This document shows positions 1 to 6,997 of a stretch of DNA of 23,005 bases, one piece after another. How positions within the stretch are numbered: position 1 is the stretch's first letter; each line of letters begins with the position of its first letter. The translations under genes were made by a program, and so were the position numbers. The notes beneath the pieces were generated by a model, which saw only the letters and a list, made by a program, of their open reading frames with translations, was not told the origin of the DNA and did no database searches. The stretch is from an uncultured Phycisphaerales bacterium (GTDB lineage: Bacteria; Planctomycetota; Phycisphaerae; Phycisphaerales; SM1A02), in NCBI GenBank assembly GCA_946886375.1, contig CAMPIL010000008.1:1-23005 (forward strand), written 5' to 3'.

Positions 1-1
1 G

Positions 2-202
2 GATAACCTCGTGTGCGCGTGCGTCAAATGCAATGCGCGCAAGGGCGGACGCACGCCGCACCAGGCGCACATGCACCTGATCCGCAGGCCGGTGCGCCCC
101 AAGCGCAATCCCTCGATCATGCTTCGCCTGGGCAGCGCAAAGTACCACTCCTGGAAAGCATTCCTGGATGAGGCGTACTGGACCGTGGAACTGAAGGATT
201 GA
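2..202 (+). CDS. HNH endonuclease, C-terminal fragment (5' end outside window)
   Basis: Open from the left edge to a TGA at 200-202, so only the last 66 codons are present. The fragment begins DNLVCACVKCNARKGGRTP, which matches the second half of an HNH nuclease fold: asparagine in NLV followed by the CxxC zinc pair and a KGGRTP turn. This is followed by HMHLIRRPVRPKRNPS and a tail containing SWKAFLDEAYWTVEL. HNH proteins with this tail are common in planctomycete genomes. The family cuts DNA with a single metal ion, but the biological target of these stand-alone versions is unknown. The His-Asn part of the motif would lie upstream of the window, so activity cannot be judged. A factor-independent terminator follows 30 bases after the stop. 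Confidence 0.75.
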   Translation, partial: DNLVCACVKCNARKGGRTPHQAHMHLIRRPVRPKRNPSIMLRLGSAKYHSWKAFLDEAYWTVELKD

Positions 203-232
203 TTCCGCGCCAACTTTGATGAACCCTTCCGA

Positions 233-263
233 AGCCCCACCCATTGCATTGGTTGGGCTTTTT
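233..263 (+). terminator. Rho-independent terminator after the HNH gene
   Basis: AGCCCCACC (233-241) and GGTTGGGCT (251-259) form a 9-bp stem with one mismatch around a 9-base loop. The stem runs straight into a T-tract (259-263). It sits 30 bases past the HNH stop on the same strand. Confidence 0.75.
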
Positions 264-300
264 CAATGCGCAAAACCAGCCGGGTTGCGCATCTTTCCCA

Positions 301-320
301 GACTCACAAAGACTCACAAA
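301..320. repeat. 10-bp perfect tandem duplication
   Basis: GACTCACAAA occurs twice in direct succession. It lies in the 241-bp gap between the HNH terminator and the PEP-CTERM gene, upstream of the putative promoter. Confidence 0.8.
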
Positions 321-350
321 TGTTGATTTGGATTTTTGTTGCAAAGACTC

Positions 351-378
351 TTGCAATCCATTTCATGGCCATTATGCT
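351..378 (+). promoter_or_regulatory. Putative sigma70-type promoter of the PEP-CTERM gene
   Basis: TTGCAA (351-356) and TATGCT (373-378) are separated by 16 bases. They would give a leader of roughly 60 bases before the ATG at 444. A second TTGCAA lies at 339-344, so the -35 assignment is not unique. Read by eye only. Confidence 0.4.
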
Positions 379-443
379 TGCGCCATCAGTTGGCTGAGAG
401 ACCGGCTGCCCCGCTTTATTTTCAAGAGAGAAGAGAGAGACCC

Positions 444-1157
444 ATGAACATTTCACGCCCGCGTTGTGCAATCGTCTATACCCCGGCGACTGGTCTGGTT
501 CGTTTCATCACTTTGCCTGCTGTTCTCATTGCGGGGTCGTGGCTGACGTGCGCAGCGCACGCCGGCACGATGCTGCAGCCGATCAGCGCCACCAGCGGCA
601 TGGGCAATTACAATGCGCAGTACCTGCCGGCGTTCGCGCTGGATCAGTCCGGACTTGCTGCGACGTACACCTCCGGCCTGACAGACTTTGACACGTTTAC
701 CGCGGCCACCAACACCGTCAGCGGCGGCAGCAGTTTCAACTCCTGGTATTCCGCGCAGGGTGTGCTCACCGGCAACTTCGACTTTTTCCTGGGCAGCGTC
801 GTCACGATCGAATCCTTCGCGCTATGGAACGATCCGCAGACGGCTCAACAGGGCGTCAACAGTTTCAAACTCTGGGCTGATGACAACGCCGCGTTCACTT
901 CTCCCACCCTGCTGGGCAATTACAACGCGCTGGCGTTGAACTCCAACGCGGCCAACTTCGCGCAGGTTTTCGCCTTCGCGCCCACAGCCGCTTCGTACGT
1001 GCGCATGGAGATTCTCTCCAACTACGGCAGCACCTTCGTGACAGGGTTCGTGGAGGCTGCGTTTGAAGAAACCGTGCCCACGCCCGCAACGCTGGCGCTG
1101 CTGGGTTTGGGCGGGTTGATTGGCTCGGCGAATCGCCGCAGACGGCACGCCGGCTAA
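444..1157 (+). CDS. PEP-CTERM exported protein
   Basis: A 237-residue protein of unknown function. The ATG at 444 is preferred over an earlier in-frame ATG at 336 because it follows a purine-rich AAGAGAGA stretch and starts a proper signal peptide: a basic N-terminus, the hydrophobic run LPAVLIAGSWLTCAA, and an AHA-G cleavage site near residue 38. The mature part (roughly residues 40-210) is rich in Ser, Asn, Gly and aromatics, with a beta-sandwich look reminiscent of discoidin-like domains (SFALWNDPQ, YVRMEIL). The C-terminus is a PEP-CTERM variant: VPTPATL, then a hydrophobic segment LALLGLGGLIG, then the basic cluster NRRRR. In this system an exosortase recognises the tail and processes or anchors the protein at the envelope. 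No exosortase gene is in the window. The gene converges on nuoB, with 11 bases between the stop codons. Confidence 0.85.
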   Translation: MNISRPRCAIVYTPATGLVRFITLPAVLIAGSWLTCAAHAGTMLQPISATSGMGNYNAQYLPAFALDQSGLAATYTSGLTDFDTFTAATNTVSGGSSFNSWYSAQGVLTGNFDFFLGSVVTIESFALWNDPQTAQQGVNSFKLWADDNAAFTSPTLLGNYNALALNSNAANFAQVFAFAPTAASYVRMEILSNYGSTFVTGFVEAAFEETVPTPATLALLGLGGLIGSANRRRRHAG

Positions 1158-1169
1158 GCCGCAGCGGCT
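1157..1169. terminator. Possible short bidirectional hairpin between convergent genes
   Basis: AGCCGC-A-GCGGCT spans the gap between the PEP-CTERM stop and the nuoB stop. It could pair as a 4-bp stem with a 5-base loop. No T-tract follows on either strand, so a terminator role is weakly supported. Confidence 0.25.
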
Positions 1170-1738
1170 CAGGTCGCGCCGATGGTCACATCCACGGGCT
1201 GGCGGCGGGGCTGGTAGTTGGGCTCGATCGCCAATTGAAGCGGAATGCGCTTGCCCTGGTCATCGTATGGAATGTTGTCGCGATCGATGATCCGCTGGAT
1301 GGCCATGATGCCTTCCATCAACTGCTCCGGCCGCGGCGGGCAGCCGGGCACGTACACATCGACGGGAATGAACTGGTCCACACCCTGCACCACGGCATAT
1401 GTATCGAACACGCCACCGGTCGAGGCGCACGCTCCCATCGAGATCACCCACTTGGGCTCGGTCATCTGCACGTAGATGCGTTGGAGCACGGGCAGCATTT
1501 TCACCGCCACGCGGCCGGCGACGATCAACAGATCAGCCTGCCGCGGGCTGAAGCGGAAGACTTCCGCTCCAAAGCGAGCCAGGTCGAAACGGCTGGTCGC
1601 CGTCGCCATGAGTTCGATTCCGCAGCAGGCGGTGGCGAACGGCATGGGCCACACGGCCGAACGCCGGGCCCAGTTGATCACGCGCTGCAACTGCGTGGTC
1701 AGCACACCTTCAACTGGAAGTGCGGCTTCAATTCCCAT
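1169..1738 (-). CDS. nuoB: NADH-quinone oxidoreductase subunit B (NuoB, complex I)
   Basis: A 189-residue peripheral-arm subunit of respiratory complex I that carries iron-sulfur cluster N2, the last electron donor before quinone. The family signature is complete. [10 protein letters not shown] supplies the adjacent ligands Cys38 and Cys39, and MGACASTGG and VPGCPPRPE supply Cys104 and Cys133. The [21 protein letters not shown] and KWVISMGAC blocks are typical. The ATG at 1738 has a GAGGTG ribosome site 6 bases upstream. In most bacteria nuoB lies between nuoA and nuoC; here the downstream neighbour is a convergent PEP-CTERM gene and the upstream neighbour is a STAS gene. No other complex I gene is in the window, so this copy is isolated. 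The intact cluster ligands argue for a functional protein. Confidence 0.95.
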   Translation of the reverse strand: MGIEAALPVEGVLTTQLQRVINWARRSAVWPMPFATACCGIELMATATSRFDLARFGAEVFRFSPRQADLLIVAGRVAVKMLPVLQRIYVQMTEPKWVISMGACASTGGVFDTYAVVQGVDQFIPVDVYVPGCPPRPEQLMEGIMAIQRIIDRDNIPYDDQGKRIPLQLAIEPNYQPRRQPVDVTIGAT

Positions 1739-1856
1739 CAGGACACCTCAAACTCCTGGAACGCCAGACTCGTGAAATCCTTCACAACATCCTATCGGCG
1801 TTGGGTTTGAAGTGCCACTGGCCCGGATGCATTTCCGCGGTGACGATCGCGCCAAT

Positions 1857-2255
1857 TCACGCCGCAGCCGCGCTTGGCGCAGCCAGATTGTTCAGGCAGA
1901 TTGTGAACAGGCGGTCCAGTTTCATGATGCGGAACAGTTCACGGATGTCCGGGCACACGCCGCGAATCACCGTCTGGGCGCCGCATGTCCGGGCGAAGTT
2001 TCGCAATTCAATGCACAGCCCAAGGCCGTAACTGGATGTGACTTTCACTTGCGAGAGATCGAGCACGAGTTCCTGGATGGCGGAACCGGCTTCCTTGAGT
2101 GCGGCCTTGACTTCCGGCGCGATGATTCCCGCGTCAGATTCGCCCATGCGCGGCCCGGTCGGCCGCACAATCAACGCATCGCCCTTTCGTGTCATCGAAA
2201 AGAAGCTGGATTTCGTGAGTTCGACGCCGCTCGTTTGCATGTTGAGGATTGACAT
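1857..2255 (-). CDS. STAS-domain protein (anti-sigma factor antagonist-like)
   Basis: A 132-residue single-domain protein. The core has the SpoIIAA/RsbV layout: a beta strand ELVLDLSQVKV, then TSSYGLGLCIELRNFARTCGAQ, where the phosphorylatable Ser of the family normally sits, then TVIRGVCPDIRELFRIMKLDRLFTI. In characterised members this domain binds an anti-sigma kinase, or acts as a scaffold, according to its Ser/Thr phosphorylation state. No kinase, phosphatase or sigma gene is nearby, so the partner is unknown. The ATG at 2255 was chosen because a GATACT hexamer ends exactly 6 bases before it and no ribosome site exists. The frame stays open further upstream, but that stretch does not look like protein. 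The gene ends 118 bases before nuoB on the same strand. Confidence 0.8.
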   Translation of the reverse strand: MSILNMQTSGVELTKSSFFSMTRKGDALIVRPTGPRMGESDAGIIAPEVKAALKEAGSAIQELVLDLSQVKVTSSYGLGLCIELRNFARTCGAQTVIRGVCPDIRELFRIMKLDRLFTICLNNLAAPSAAAA

Positions 2256-2261
2256 GGCCAG

Positions 2262-2267
2262 AGTATC
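2262..2267 (-). promoter_or_regulatory. -10 box placed for a leaderless start of the STAS gene
   Basis: On the minus strand GATACT is followed by 6 bases and then the ATG at 2255-2253. This would put the transcription start at or within a base or two of the ATG. No clear -35 hexamer or Shine-Dalgarno sequence is seen. Confidence 0.5.
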
Positions 2268-2538
2268 CAAATCAATTTGTGAAATTCGCTGTCGAGCGTG
2301 ACCGAACCGGCGGAAAAATTCGGCTCTCCGCTGCGCATGCCGGGAACGCACGCCAGGGTCGCCATATTCGCCATGTTCAATCGGCCACAGCATCGTCGAA
2401 CTTTCCGCAATGTGACGCCGCAAATGACCGTGCTGCGGCAAGGTCCGTAAACCGTGATTGCCCCGACCCAAACCACTGGAGCGGATGCGATACTTCTGCT
2501 CAATGCGCTGAACGCTCAAACGGCGAATTCCACTGGTC

Positions 2539-2544
2539 GATAGT
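2539..2544 (+). promoter_or_regulatory. -10 box placed for a leaderless start of the DUF1570 gene
   Basis: GATAGT is followed by 6 bases and the GTG start at 2551. It supports the GTG as the true start. The 250 or so bases between here and the divergent STAS promoter show no gene or obvious structure. Confidence 0.45.
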
Positions 2545-2550
2545 GCAGGC

Positions 2551-3903
2551 GTGATCCTGCATCAGCGTCATCCGACGGTGCGTCCGCGCGTGCTCATTCC
2601 TGCCGTAATGATGATCCTGGCGTGCATCGGCGCGGCAGGCACGCTGGTCGCAGACCAGCCGCCCGCCAACGTTGAGCCGCCATCAGCAGCCGCGCTCCCG
2701 CAAGATGAATTGGCCCGCTCCATGGCGGCGGCCCATGAGGCCGCGGCCGAGGGGAATGATGAACAAGCCGACAAGATCTACCGGGAAATTCTGCGGCGGA
2801 ATCCGCGCAACGAGCCGGCATACAACGAACTGTGCGCGTTGGCCGAGGGCCAGCCACTCGCGATTGATTCGGCTCCGCTGGAGGCAGCGCGCCAACTCGT
2901 CGGACCGGCGTTCACCGAGCATGTGTCCAAGCGGTTCGTCGTGTTGTCACAGGCCGATGCCGTCTGGACGAGGTCGCAGATCGAACTGCTCGAACGGGCC
3001 TCGCACCAGTTCCACCGCTTCGCGGTGAAGATCGGCGCCCGGCCGCTGCCGTTGCGGCACAAACTTGTATGCATCATGTTCGCAGGTCGCGATTCCTACC
3101 TTGAATTCGCCCGCGAGCACGATGAACTCAGCGGTGGATGGGTGAGCGGGCACTATTCGCCCCGGCATGACTGGACGGTGTTCTACGACAATCGCGGAAC
3201 CCAGGTCGACGCCGGGGATCGGCAGTCGCTGGAGGAAATCCGCTCACGCATCGCGCAACTGCTGAAGATGGCTGAGCAGGCCGCCGCTTCGCATCGCGAT
3301 GATCAGGCTCGGGCGCTGCGGCAGAACGCCGCGCTTGCGCAGGATTACCTGAACCAGCAGCATGAGCGGCTGAATGACGTCAGTCAGCGCGAAAGCCAGG
3401 CGACGTCCGTGCACGAGACAATTCACCAGTTGTTGTTTCACACGCGCATGCAGACGCCGCATGTGCGGTACCCGCTGTGGATTTGCGAGGGCCTGGCGAC
3501 GAACTTTGAAACCGATTCGCCGGAGCAGGCGTTCGGGCCCGGCTATGACTATTCGCCGCGGCGCAACCGGTTCCGGCAACTGCTGTCAGAGAACTCGTTG
3601 ATCGAATTGAAGCAACTGGTTCAGATCGATCGCGCCGTTGATCTGGATCGCGCAACGGTTGATGCCGTATACAACCAGAGTTACGCGCTAGTGGCGTGGA
3701 TGTCGCGCTTCCGCAAGAACCAGTTGAACGCGTATCTCTGGCTGATGCTGGAGCAGCCGGAGGGCGAGATCGCGCCGCCGGAGCAGTTGAGGCTTTTTGA
3801 GCAGGCCTTTGGCGATGTGGAATCGCTGGAGCGTGCCTGGCTGCGGTTCGAGCGAGAGAGCAACACCACCACCCTTGCACCAGCGCTGGCCGACGGCCAC
3901 TGA
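2551..3903 (+). CDS. DUF1570-type exported protein, putative zinc metallopeptidase
   Basis: A 450-residue protein, probably exported. The GTG start gives an N-terminus with several basic residues followed by the hydrophobic core VLIPAVMMILACIGAAG, and the chain leaves the signal near VADQ. Residues 50-90 (AHEAAAEGNDEQADKIYREI) look like one TPR-type helical hairpin. The C-terminal half carries the gluzincin signature HETIH (His288, Glu289, His292), with WICEGLATNFE downstream offering Glu313 as the third metal ligand. This is the arrangement of planctomycete DUF1570 proteins. A helical insert rich in Glu, Gln and Arg (about residues 225-285) precedes the active site. Substrate and role are unknown. 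A start at the ATG at 2608 would remove the basic part of the signal peptide. The gene stands alone and faces away from the STAS gene. Confidence 0.75.
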   Translation: MILHQRHPTVRPRVLIPAVMMILACIGAAGTLVADQPPANVEPPSAAALPQDELARSMAAAHEAAAEGNDEQADKIYREILRRNPRNEPAYNELCALAEGQPLAIDSAPLEAARQLVGPAFTEHVSKRFVVLSQADAVWTRSQIELLERASHQFHRFAVKIGARPLPLRHKLVCIMFAGRDSYLEFAREHDELSGGWVSGHYSPRHDWTVFYDNRGTQVDAGDRQSLEEIRSRIAQLLKMAEQAAASHRDDQARALRQNAALAQDYLNQQHERLNDVSQRESQATSVHETIHQLLFHTRMQTPHVRYPLWICEGLATNFETDSPEQAFGPGYDYSPRRNRFRQLLSENSLIELKQLVQIDRAVDLDRATVDAVYNQSYALVAWMSRFRKNQLNAYLWLMLEQPEGEIAPPEQLRLFEQAFGDVESLERAWLRFERESNTTTLAPALADGH

Positions 3904-3957
3904 CAACCACACGCCAGCGACTGATCAAGGCGGGTGAGCAATCGCCCACATCAACTT

Positions 3958-4077
3958 CTCCTGACGAGCCGCTAATCGCCGAACTGCGACATGGATCGCT
4001 GCGAGGGTGGAGATATTCAGTCTTAGCTAAAACTCAATGTATTGCGCTGTGAACTGTCGGTAAACGCGTGGGCGTGG
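3958..4077. repeat. Diverged repeat, copy 1
   Basis: Starts CTCCTGACGAGCCGCTAATC and continues through TCGCCGAACT, GGTGGAGA and the palindrome variant TCTTAGCTAAAA (4021-4032), followed by CTCAATGTATT. It ends with GAACTGTCGGTAAACGCG and GGGCGTGG. The 3' part is shared with copy 3, the 5' part with copy 2. Confidence 0.75.
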
Positions 4078-4238
4078 CAATGCTGCGACGCCTAGAGCGG
4101 TTCCCATGTACATGTGGCGACCGAGTCGTTCCCGCGCATTCCGGGAGTGACCGGGAGCGGGCGAAGGAATGACGAGTCGCCGCATTCCGGTTGAAGCGAC
4201 TCGCTCGATGAATTGCGGATGGACGCACGCAGTTGTTC

Positions 4239-4332
4239 GCGGCAATTGCTCGTGACGAGCCGCTAAATCGCCGAACTCCAACATGATCGACGATGGTGGA
4301 GAAAATCATTTTTAGCTAAAACACAATGTATG
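4239..4332. repeat. Diverged repeat, copy 2
   Basis: Starts GCGGCAATTGCTCGTGACG, then AGCCGCTAAATCGCCGAACT, GGTGGAGA and the perfect 12-bp palindrome TTTTAGCTAAAA (4310-4321), followed by CACAATGTAT. It is closest to copy 1 in the 5' half and lacks the GAACTGTCGG block. Confidence 0.75.
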
Positions 4333-4401
4333 AATCCCCGCAAATGAGTGCCCTCGCAGCAACATCCCGAAAGGATTGCGAGCGGGTGCGGACATTCGCC
4401 C

Positions 4402-4543
4402 GCGGCAATTGCTCGTGACGGCCTGCCACTCACCGAGCTGCCATCTCGCCGGCCTTCCACATGATCATTGCGATGGGAGAGATTCACTTTTAGCGAAAAC
4501 TCAATGTATTACGCCCGAACTGTCGGTGGACTTGCGGGCGTGG
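4402..4543. repeat. Diverged repeat, copy 3
   Basis: Starts GCGGCAATTGCTCGTGACG as copy 2 does, then diverges. It regains similarity at ACATGATC, GGGAGA and TTTTAGCGAAAA (4488-4499), followed by CTCAATGTATT and GAACTGTCGGTGGAC, ending with GGGCGTGG as in copy 1. Confidence 0.7.
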
Positions 4544-4607
4544 GGACGCAATCGCACGCCGCATGTGACGTTCAGCCACGTCCCCACGCTGCATTCATTT
4601 CATTCAC

Positions 4608-5435
4608 TCACGCGGTGCCGGCCCAGGATTGGAACCGCAGCGAAGGCCCCAGCACGACCTGCGCAGCCGGAGGCTCCGGTGCGGGCTCACACGCCGCAGG
4701 TTCGGCGGACAGCGAAGGCGATTTGGACGAATCCGCTGCGCGCGGTGCGGCGATGTCCGCCAATCGCAGCGCGAACTCCTGTATTGCCGACGCCAGACTG
4801 GCCAGGTCGTTGCTCATCCGGTTGTCGGCGTGTTCGAGCGAGGACGATGATGTCGCAGTGATGCGCTCGGCCATCCGTCGCTCAAGACTCTGCCAAGCCT
4901 CCTGCGCCAGCGCGTCCAATCTCGCTTTGAATCGCTGCTCGGCGGCTGCCAGGCGCGCATCCATGTCGGTGAGCCGCTGCTGGGCGCGCGACTCGGCGAC
5001 TTGCGCCTTTTTCTCCTGCGACTTCAACTCCGCAAGCGACATTTCAATGCGCGTGATCTGGGTTTGAAACGCCTTGAGCATTTGCGCGCTCAGTTGCAAC
5101 CGCTCCTGCAACTGCGTGAGCACCTTGGACGGCTGCACAGGGCTTGCGCCGGCTTGACCGAGAGTTCTCTCAATTCTCTCCGCGGCGGCGTGAGCCTGTG
5201 CAATGACATCGCGAAGTTCGGCGACGGCCTCCTGCGGATCGGCCTGAACTTCGCGCGAAACAGAACTGGCAGAGGCGGGCGGGGCCTCAACGGCGTGTGG
5301 CGAAACGCTCACCACGCGATGAATTTTCAACGGCGAGGATGCGGAATTGTCTGAACTCTGTGGCGCAGACTGAATGTCGCCCCGGGCAGGGCGAGTGGTG
5401 CGGCAAGCGTCCTGCGGCGATGGACTCGCAGGCAT
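4608..5435 (-). CDS. Coiled-coil protein of unknown function
   Basis: A 275-residue protein with no recognised domain family. About 60 residues of low-complexity Ser/Pro/Ala sequence are followed by a long helical stretch (roughly residues 65-220) with heptad character. It is rich in Ala, Glu, Gln, Arg and Leu (QTQITRIEMSLAELKSQEKK, AESRAQQRLTDMDARLAAAE). A Pro/Ala/Glu-rich tail ends the protein. There is no signal peptide or membrane segment, so a cytoplasmic coiled-coil scaffold is likely. The ATG at 5435 has a GGAG ribosome site about 8 bases upstream. It begins 60 bases after the stop of the YihY-family gene on the same strand, so the two are probably co-transcribed. Function cannot be inferred from sequence alone. 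Confidence 0.65.
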   Translation of the reverse strand: MPASPSPQDACRTTRPARGDIQSAPQSSDNSASSPLKIHRVVSVSPHAVEAPPASASSVSREVQADPQEAVAELRDVIAQAHAAAERIERTLGQAGASPVQPSKVLTQLQERLQLSAQMLKAFQTQITRIEMSLAELKSQEKKAQVAESRAQQRLTDMDARLAAAEQRFKARLDALAQEAWQSLERRMAERITATSSSSLEHADNRMSNDLASLASAIQEFALRLADIAAPRAADSSKSPSLSAEPAACEPAPEPPAAQVVLGPSLRFQSWAGTA

Positions 5436-5495
5436 GGCGGGTCTCCGGGCCGCGAGCCGAACATCTGCCTCCGCGACCAGCAGAGTTATCGGCCA

Positions 5496-6881
5496 TCAGC
5501 AGGCCGAAACTTGATTGTCACCAGATCTGCTCTGGCCATTGGACAGCAGACTGGCCATGGTGGCCTGCCGGGCCAGGGCCCGCTGGGCCTCACGGAGCCG
5601 CAGCACGAGCGTGGACTGCCTGCCCACGTTGCCTTCATCCACGAGTTCGTAGCCCAGTTCAATCAGCCGCTCAGCTCCGATCTGATCGGGCACACGGGCC
5701 AGGCTCACCGCCCCTTCGATGCCCTCAACACGGTGCAGGAATCCTTCGCGAACCAGTCGATCGACCATGCGGTTGACGATCGATTCGGGCAGCGCGACTT
5801 CATCGGCGATCTCGCGCATGGTGATGGGCTTGCCGACCACAAAGCACTCTGCGGACAATTCCATCACGGTCACCACCGAAGCCGGATCGAGCAGGCCAGT
5901 CTGCGGCTGCTTCTCCTTGAGGTCTTTGAGTTCCTCCAGGTGCAGACCCTGCACGCGCTGAATGGTCGCGCTGACTTCAAGACCAAAGAGAATGACCAGC
6001 CACATCAGGTAGATGAAGTACATCACGACCGGAATGACGCCCAGCGTGCCGATGATGTTGCCCCAGGCCACTGCGTTGCCGAAATATACCGCCAGCATTC
6101 CCTTTCCGATCTGCAGCAACAGCGCTGCGACGAAAGAGCCGATCATCGCCGCGCGATTTGTGACTGCCGTATTGGGGACAAGTCGGTAGATGACGAAGAT
6201 GAACAGCCACGCAACACAGAATCCCCACACGAGTTTCGCGCCAGACAACACCCATCGCCACGTTTCGACCTGCGCGATGAAGTCCGCGAACTTGTTGTCG
6301 ACGACCAGCGTCACGCCGATGAACAGCGGTCCCAGCGTCAGCACGAGCCAATAGGTCGGAATGCGCTTCCACCATGAGCGGCCTTCCGGCGCGCCGTAAA
6401 TCGCGTTGAAACTGTTCTCGATGGTCACCATGAGGCTGATCGCCGCATAGATGACGATGGCCAAGCCGATCCATCCAAGTGCGGCAAGGTTGATGCTGGC
6501 CATTTTCTGGACCAAGGATTCCACCGTGTCGCCCAGCGCAATCGTGCCGGCCTCGGGCGCCCCTTGTGCCGCGACACGGATGGAGTCCAGCCCCAGCACG
6601 TTGATCACCCAATGCACCATTCGGCCGAACTGTTCCGGACCCTGCATCGCGTTGACAAGCACAGCGGACACCACAACCACCGGAAGCAGCGCAAAGAGCG
6701 TGCGGAACGCCAGCGCGGCCGCCATTTGCGGCGCGTTGTCGCGGTTGAGCGCCTTCCAACCGTGCACAGCCAACTCATAGGAGAACCGGACGGCGTACTG
6801 CCAACGGTCCAGTTCCTCGCGCGGCTGGGTAATGACGTGCTTGAGCCATTCAACAGACTGTTGAATTCGAGTGCGGATCAT
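5496..6881 (-). CDS. YihY/BrkB (UPF0761) family membrane protein with C-terminal winged-helix-like domain
   Basis: A 461-residue inner-membrane protein. The family hallmark is an N-terminal amphipathic region ending in DNAPQMAAALAFRTLFALLP. It is followed by six predicted membrane segments near residues 56-79, 132-155, 176-194, 214-234, 245-265 and 278-305. The ENSFNAIYG motif after segment 2 and the YRLVPNT motif after segment 4 are typical. Older annotation as ribonuclease BN is a misassignment; the transport role remains unproven. Residues 340-400 form a cytoplasmic domain that looks like a winged helix (ITMREIADEVALPESIVNRM, then VDRLVREGFLHRV). The ATG at 6881 is preferred over one at 6947 because CAGGAG lies 9 bases upstream. 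It probably forms an operon with the coiled-coil gene downstream. Confidence 0.88.
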   Translation of the reverse strand: MIRTRIQQSVEWLKHVITQPREELDRWQYAVRFSYELAVHGWKALNRDNAPQMAAALAFRTLFALLPVVVVSAVLVNAMQGPEQFGRMVHWVINVLGLDSIRVAAQGAPEAGTIALGDTVESLVQKMASINLAALGWIGLAIVIYAAISLMVTIENSFNAIYGAPEGRSWWKRIPTYWLVLTLGPLFIGVTLVVDNKFADFIAQVETWRWVLSGAKLVWGFCVAWLFIFVIYRLVPNTAVTNRAAMIGSFVAALLLQIGKGMLAVYFGNAVAWGNIIGTLGVIPVVMYFIYLMWLVILFGLEVSATIQRVQGLHLEELKDLKEKQPQTGLLDPASVVTVMELSAECFVVGKPITMREIADEVALPESIVNRMVDRLVREGFLHRVEGIEGAVSLARVPDQIGAERLIELGYELVDEGNVGRQSTLVLRLREAQRALARQATMASLLSNGQSRSGDNQVSAC

Positions 6882-6984
6882 GAGAAGAAACTCCTGTCGC
6901 CTCCACTCTATCGAATGATGATCGTGGGGCGATCTAGTGGATTTCATGCCCGAAGCGCCGCCGACGCAAGGTCATTCAAGAGGT

Positions 6985-6990
6985 TACCAT
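6985..6990 (+). promoter_or_regulatory. -10-like box just upstream of the pseudouridine synthase gene
   Basis: GGTTACCAT carries TACCAT at 6985-6990, 7 bases before the ATG at 6998. GAGG at 6980-6983 is too far from the ATG for a normal ribosome site, so a leaderless or nearly leaderless start is plausible. Confidence 0.35.
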
Positions 6991-6997
6991 CACAGGT

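Larger units (their letters stand above)
3904..4607. other. 704-bp non-coding region with a three-copy diverged repeat
   Basis: The region lies between the DUF1570 stop and the stop of the minus-strand coiled-coil gene, so both flanking genes read into it. No frame looks like a conserved protein. It is built largely from three related units, listed separately, and spacers that also show partial similarity to one another, for example GCGGCAATTGCTCGTGACG at 4239-4257 and again at 4402-4420. No T-tracted terminator is seen. Confidence 0.7.

Noticed and set aside
2256..2519. N-terminal extension of the first STAS protein
   Set aside because: The extension is Arg/His-rich and unlike a STAS neighbour, and a -10 box sits right before the internal ATG at 2255.
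4027..4487. Minus-strand open frames across the repeat region
   Set aside because: Copies of the repeat read in different frames with stops and non-conservative changes, so any ancestral coding function is not maintained. The DNA is better treated as non-coding repeat.
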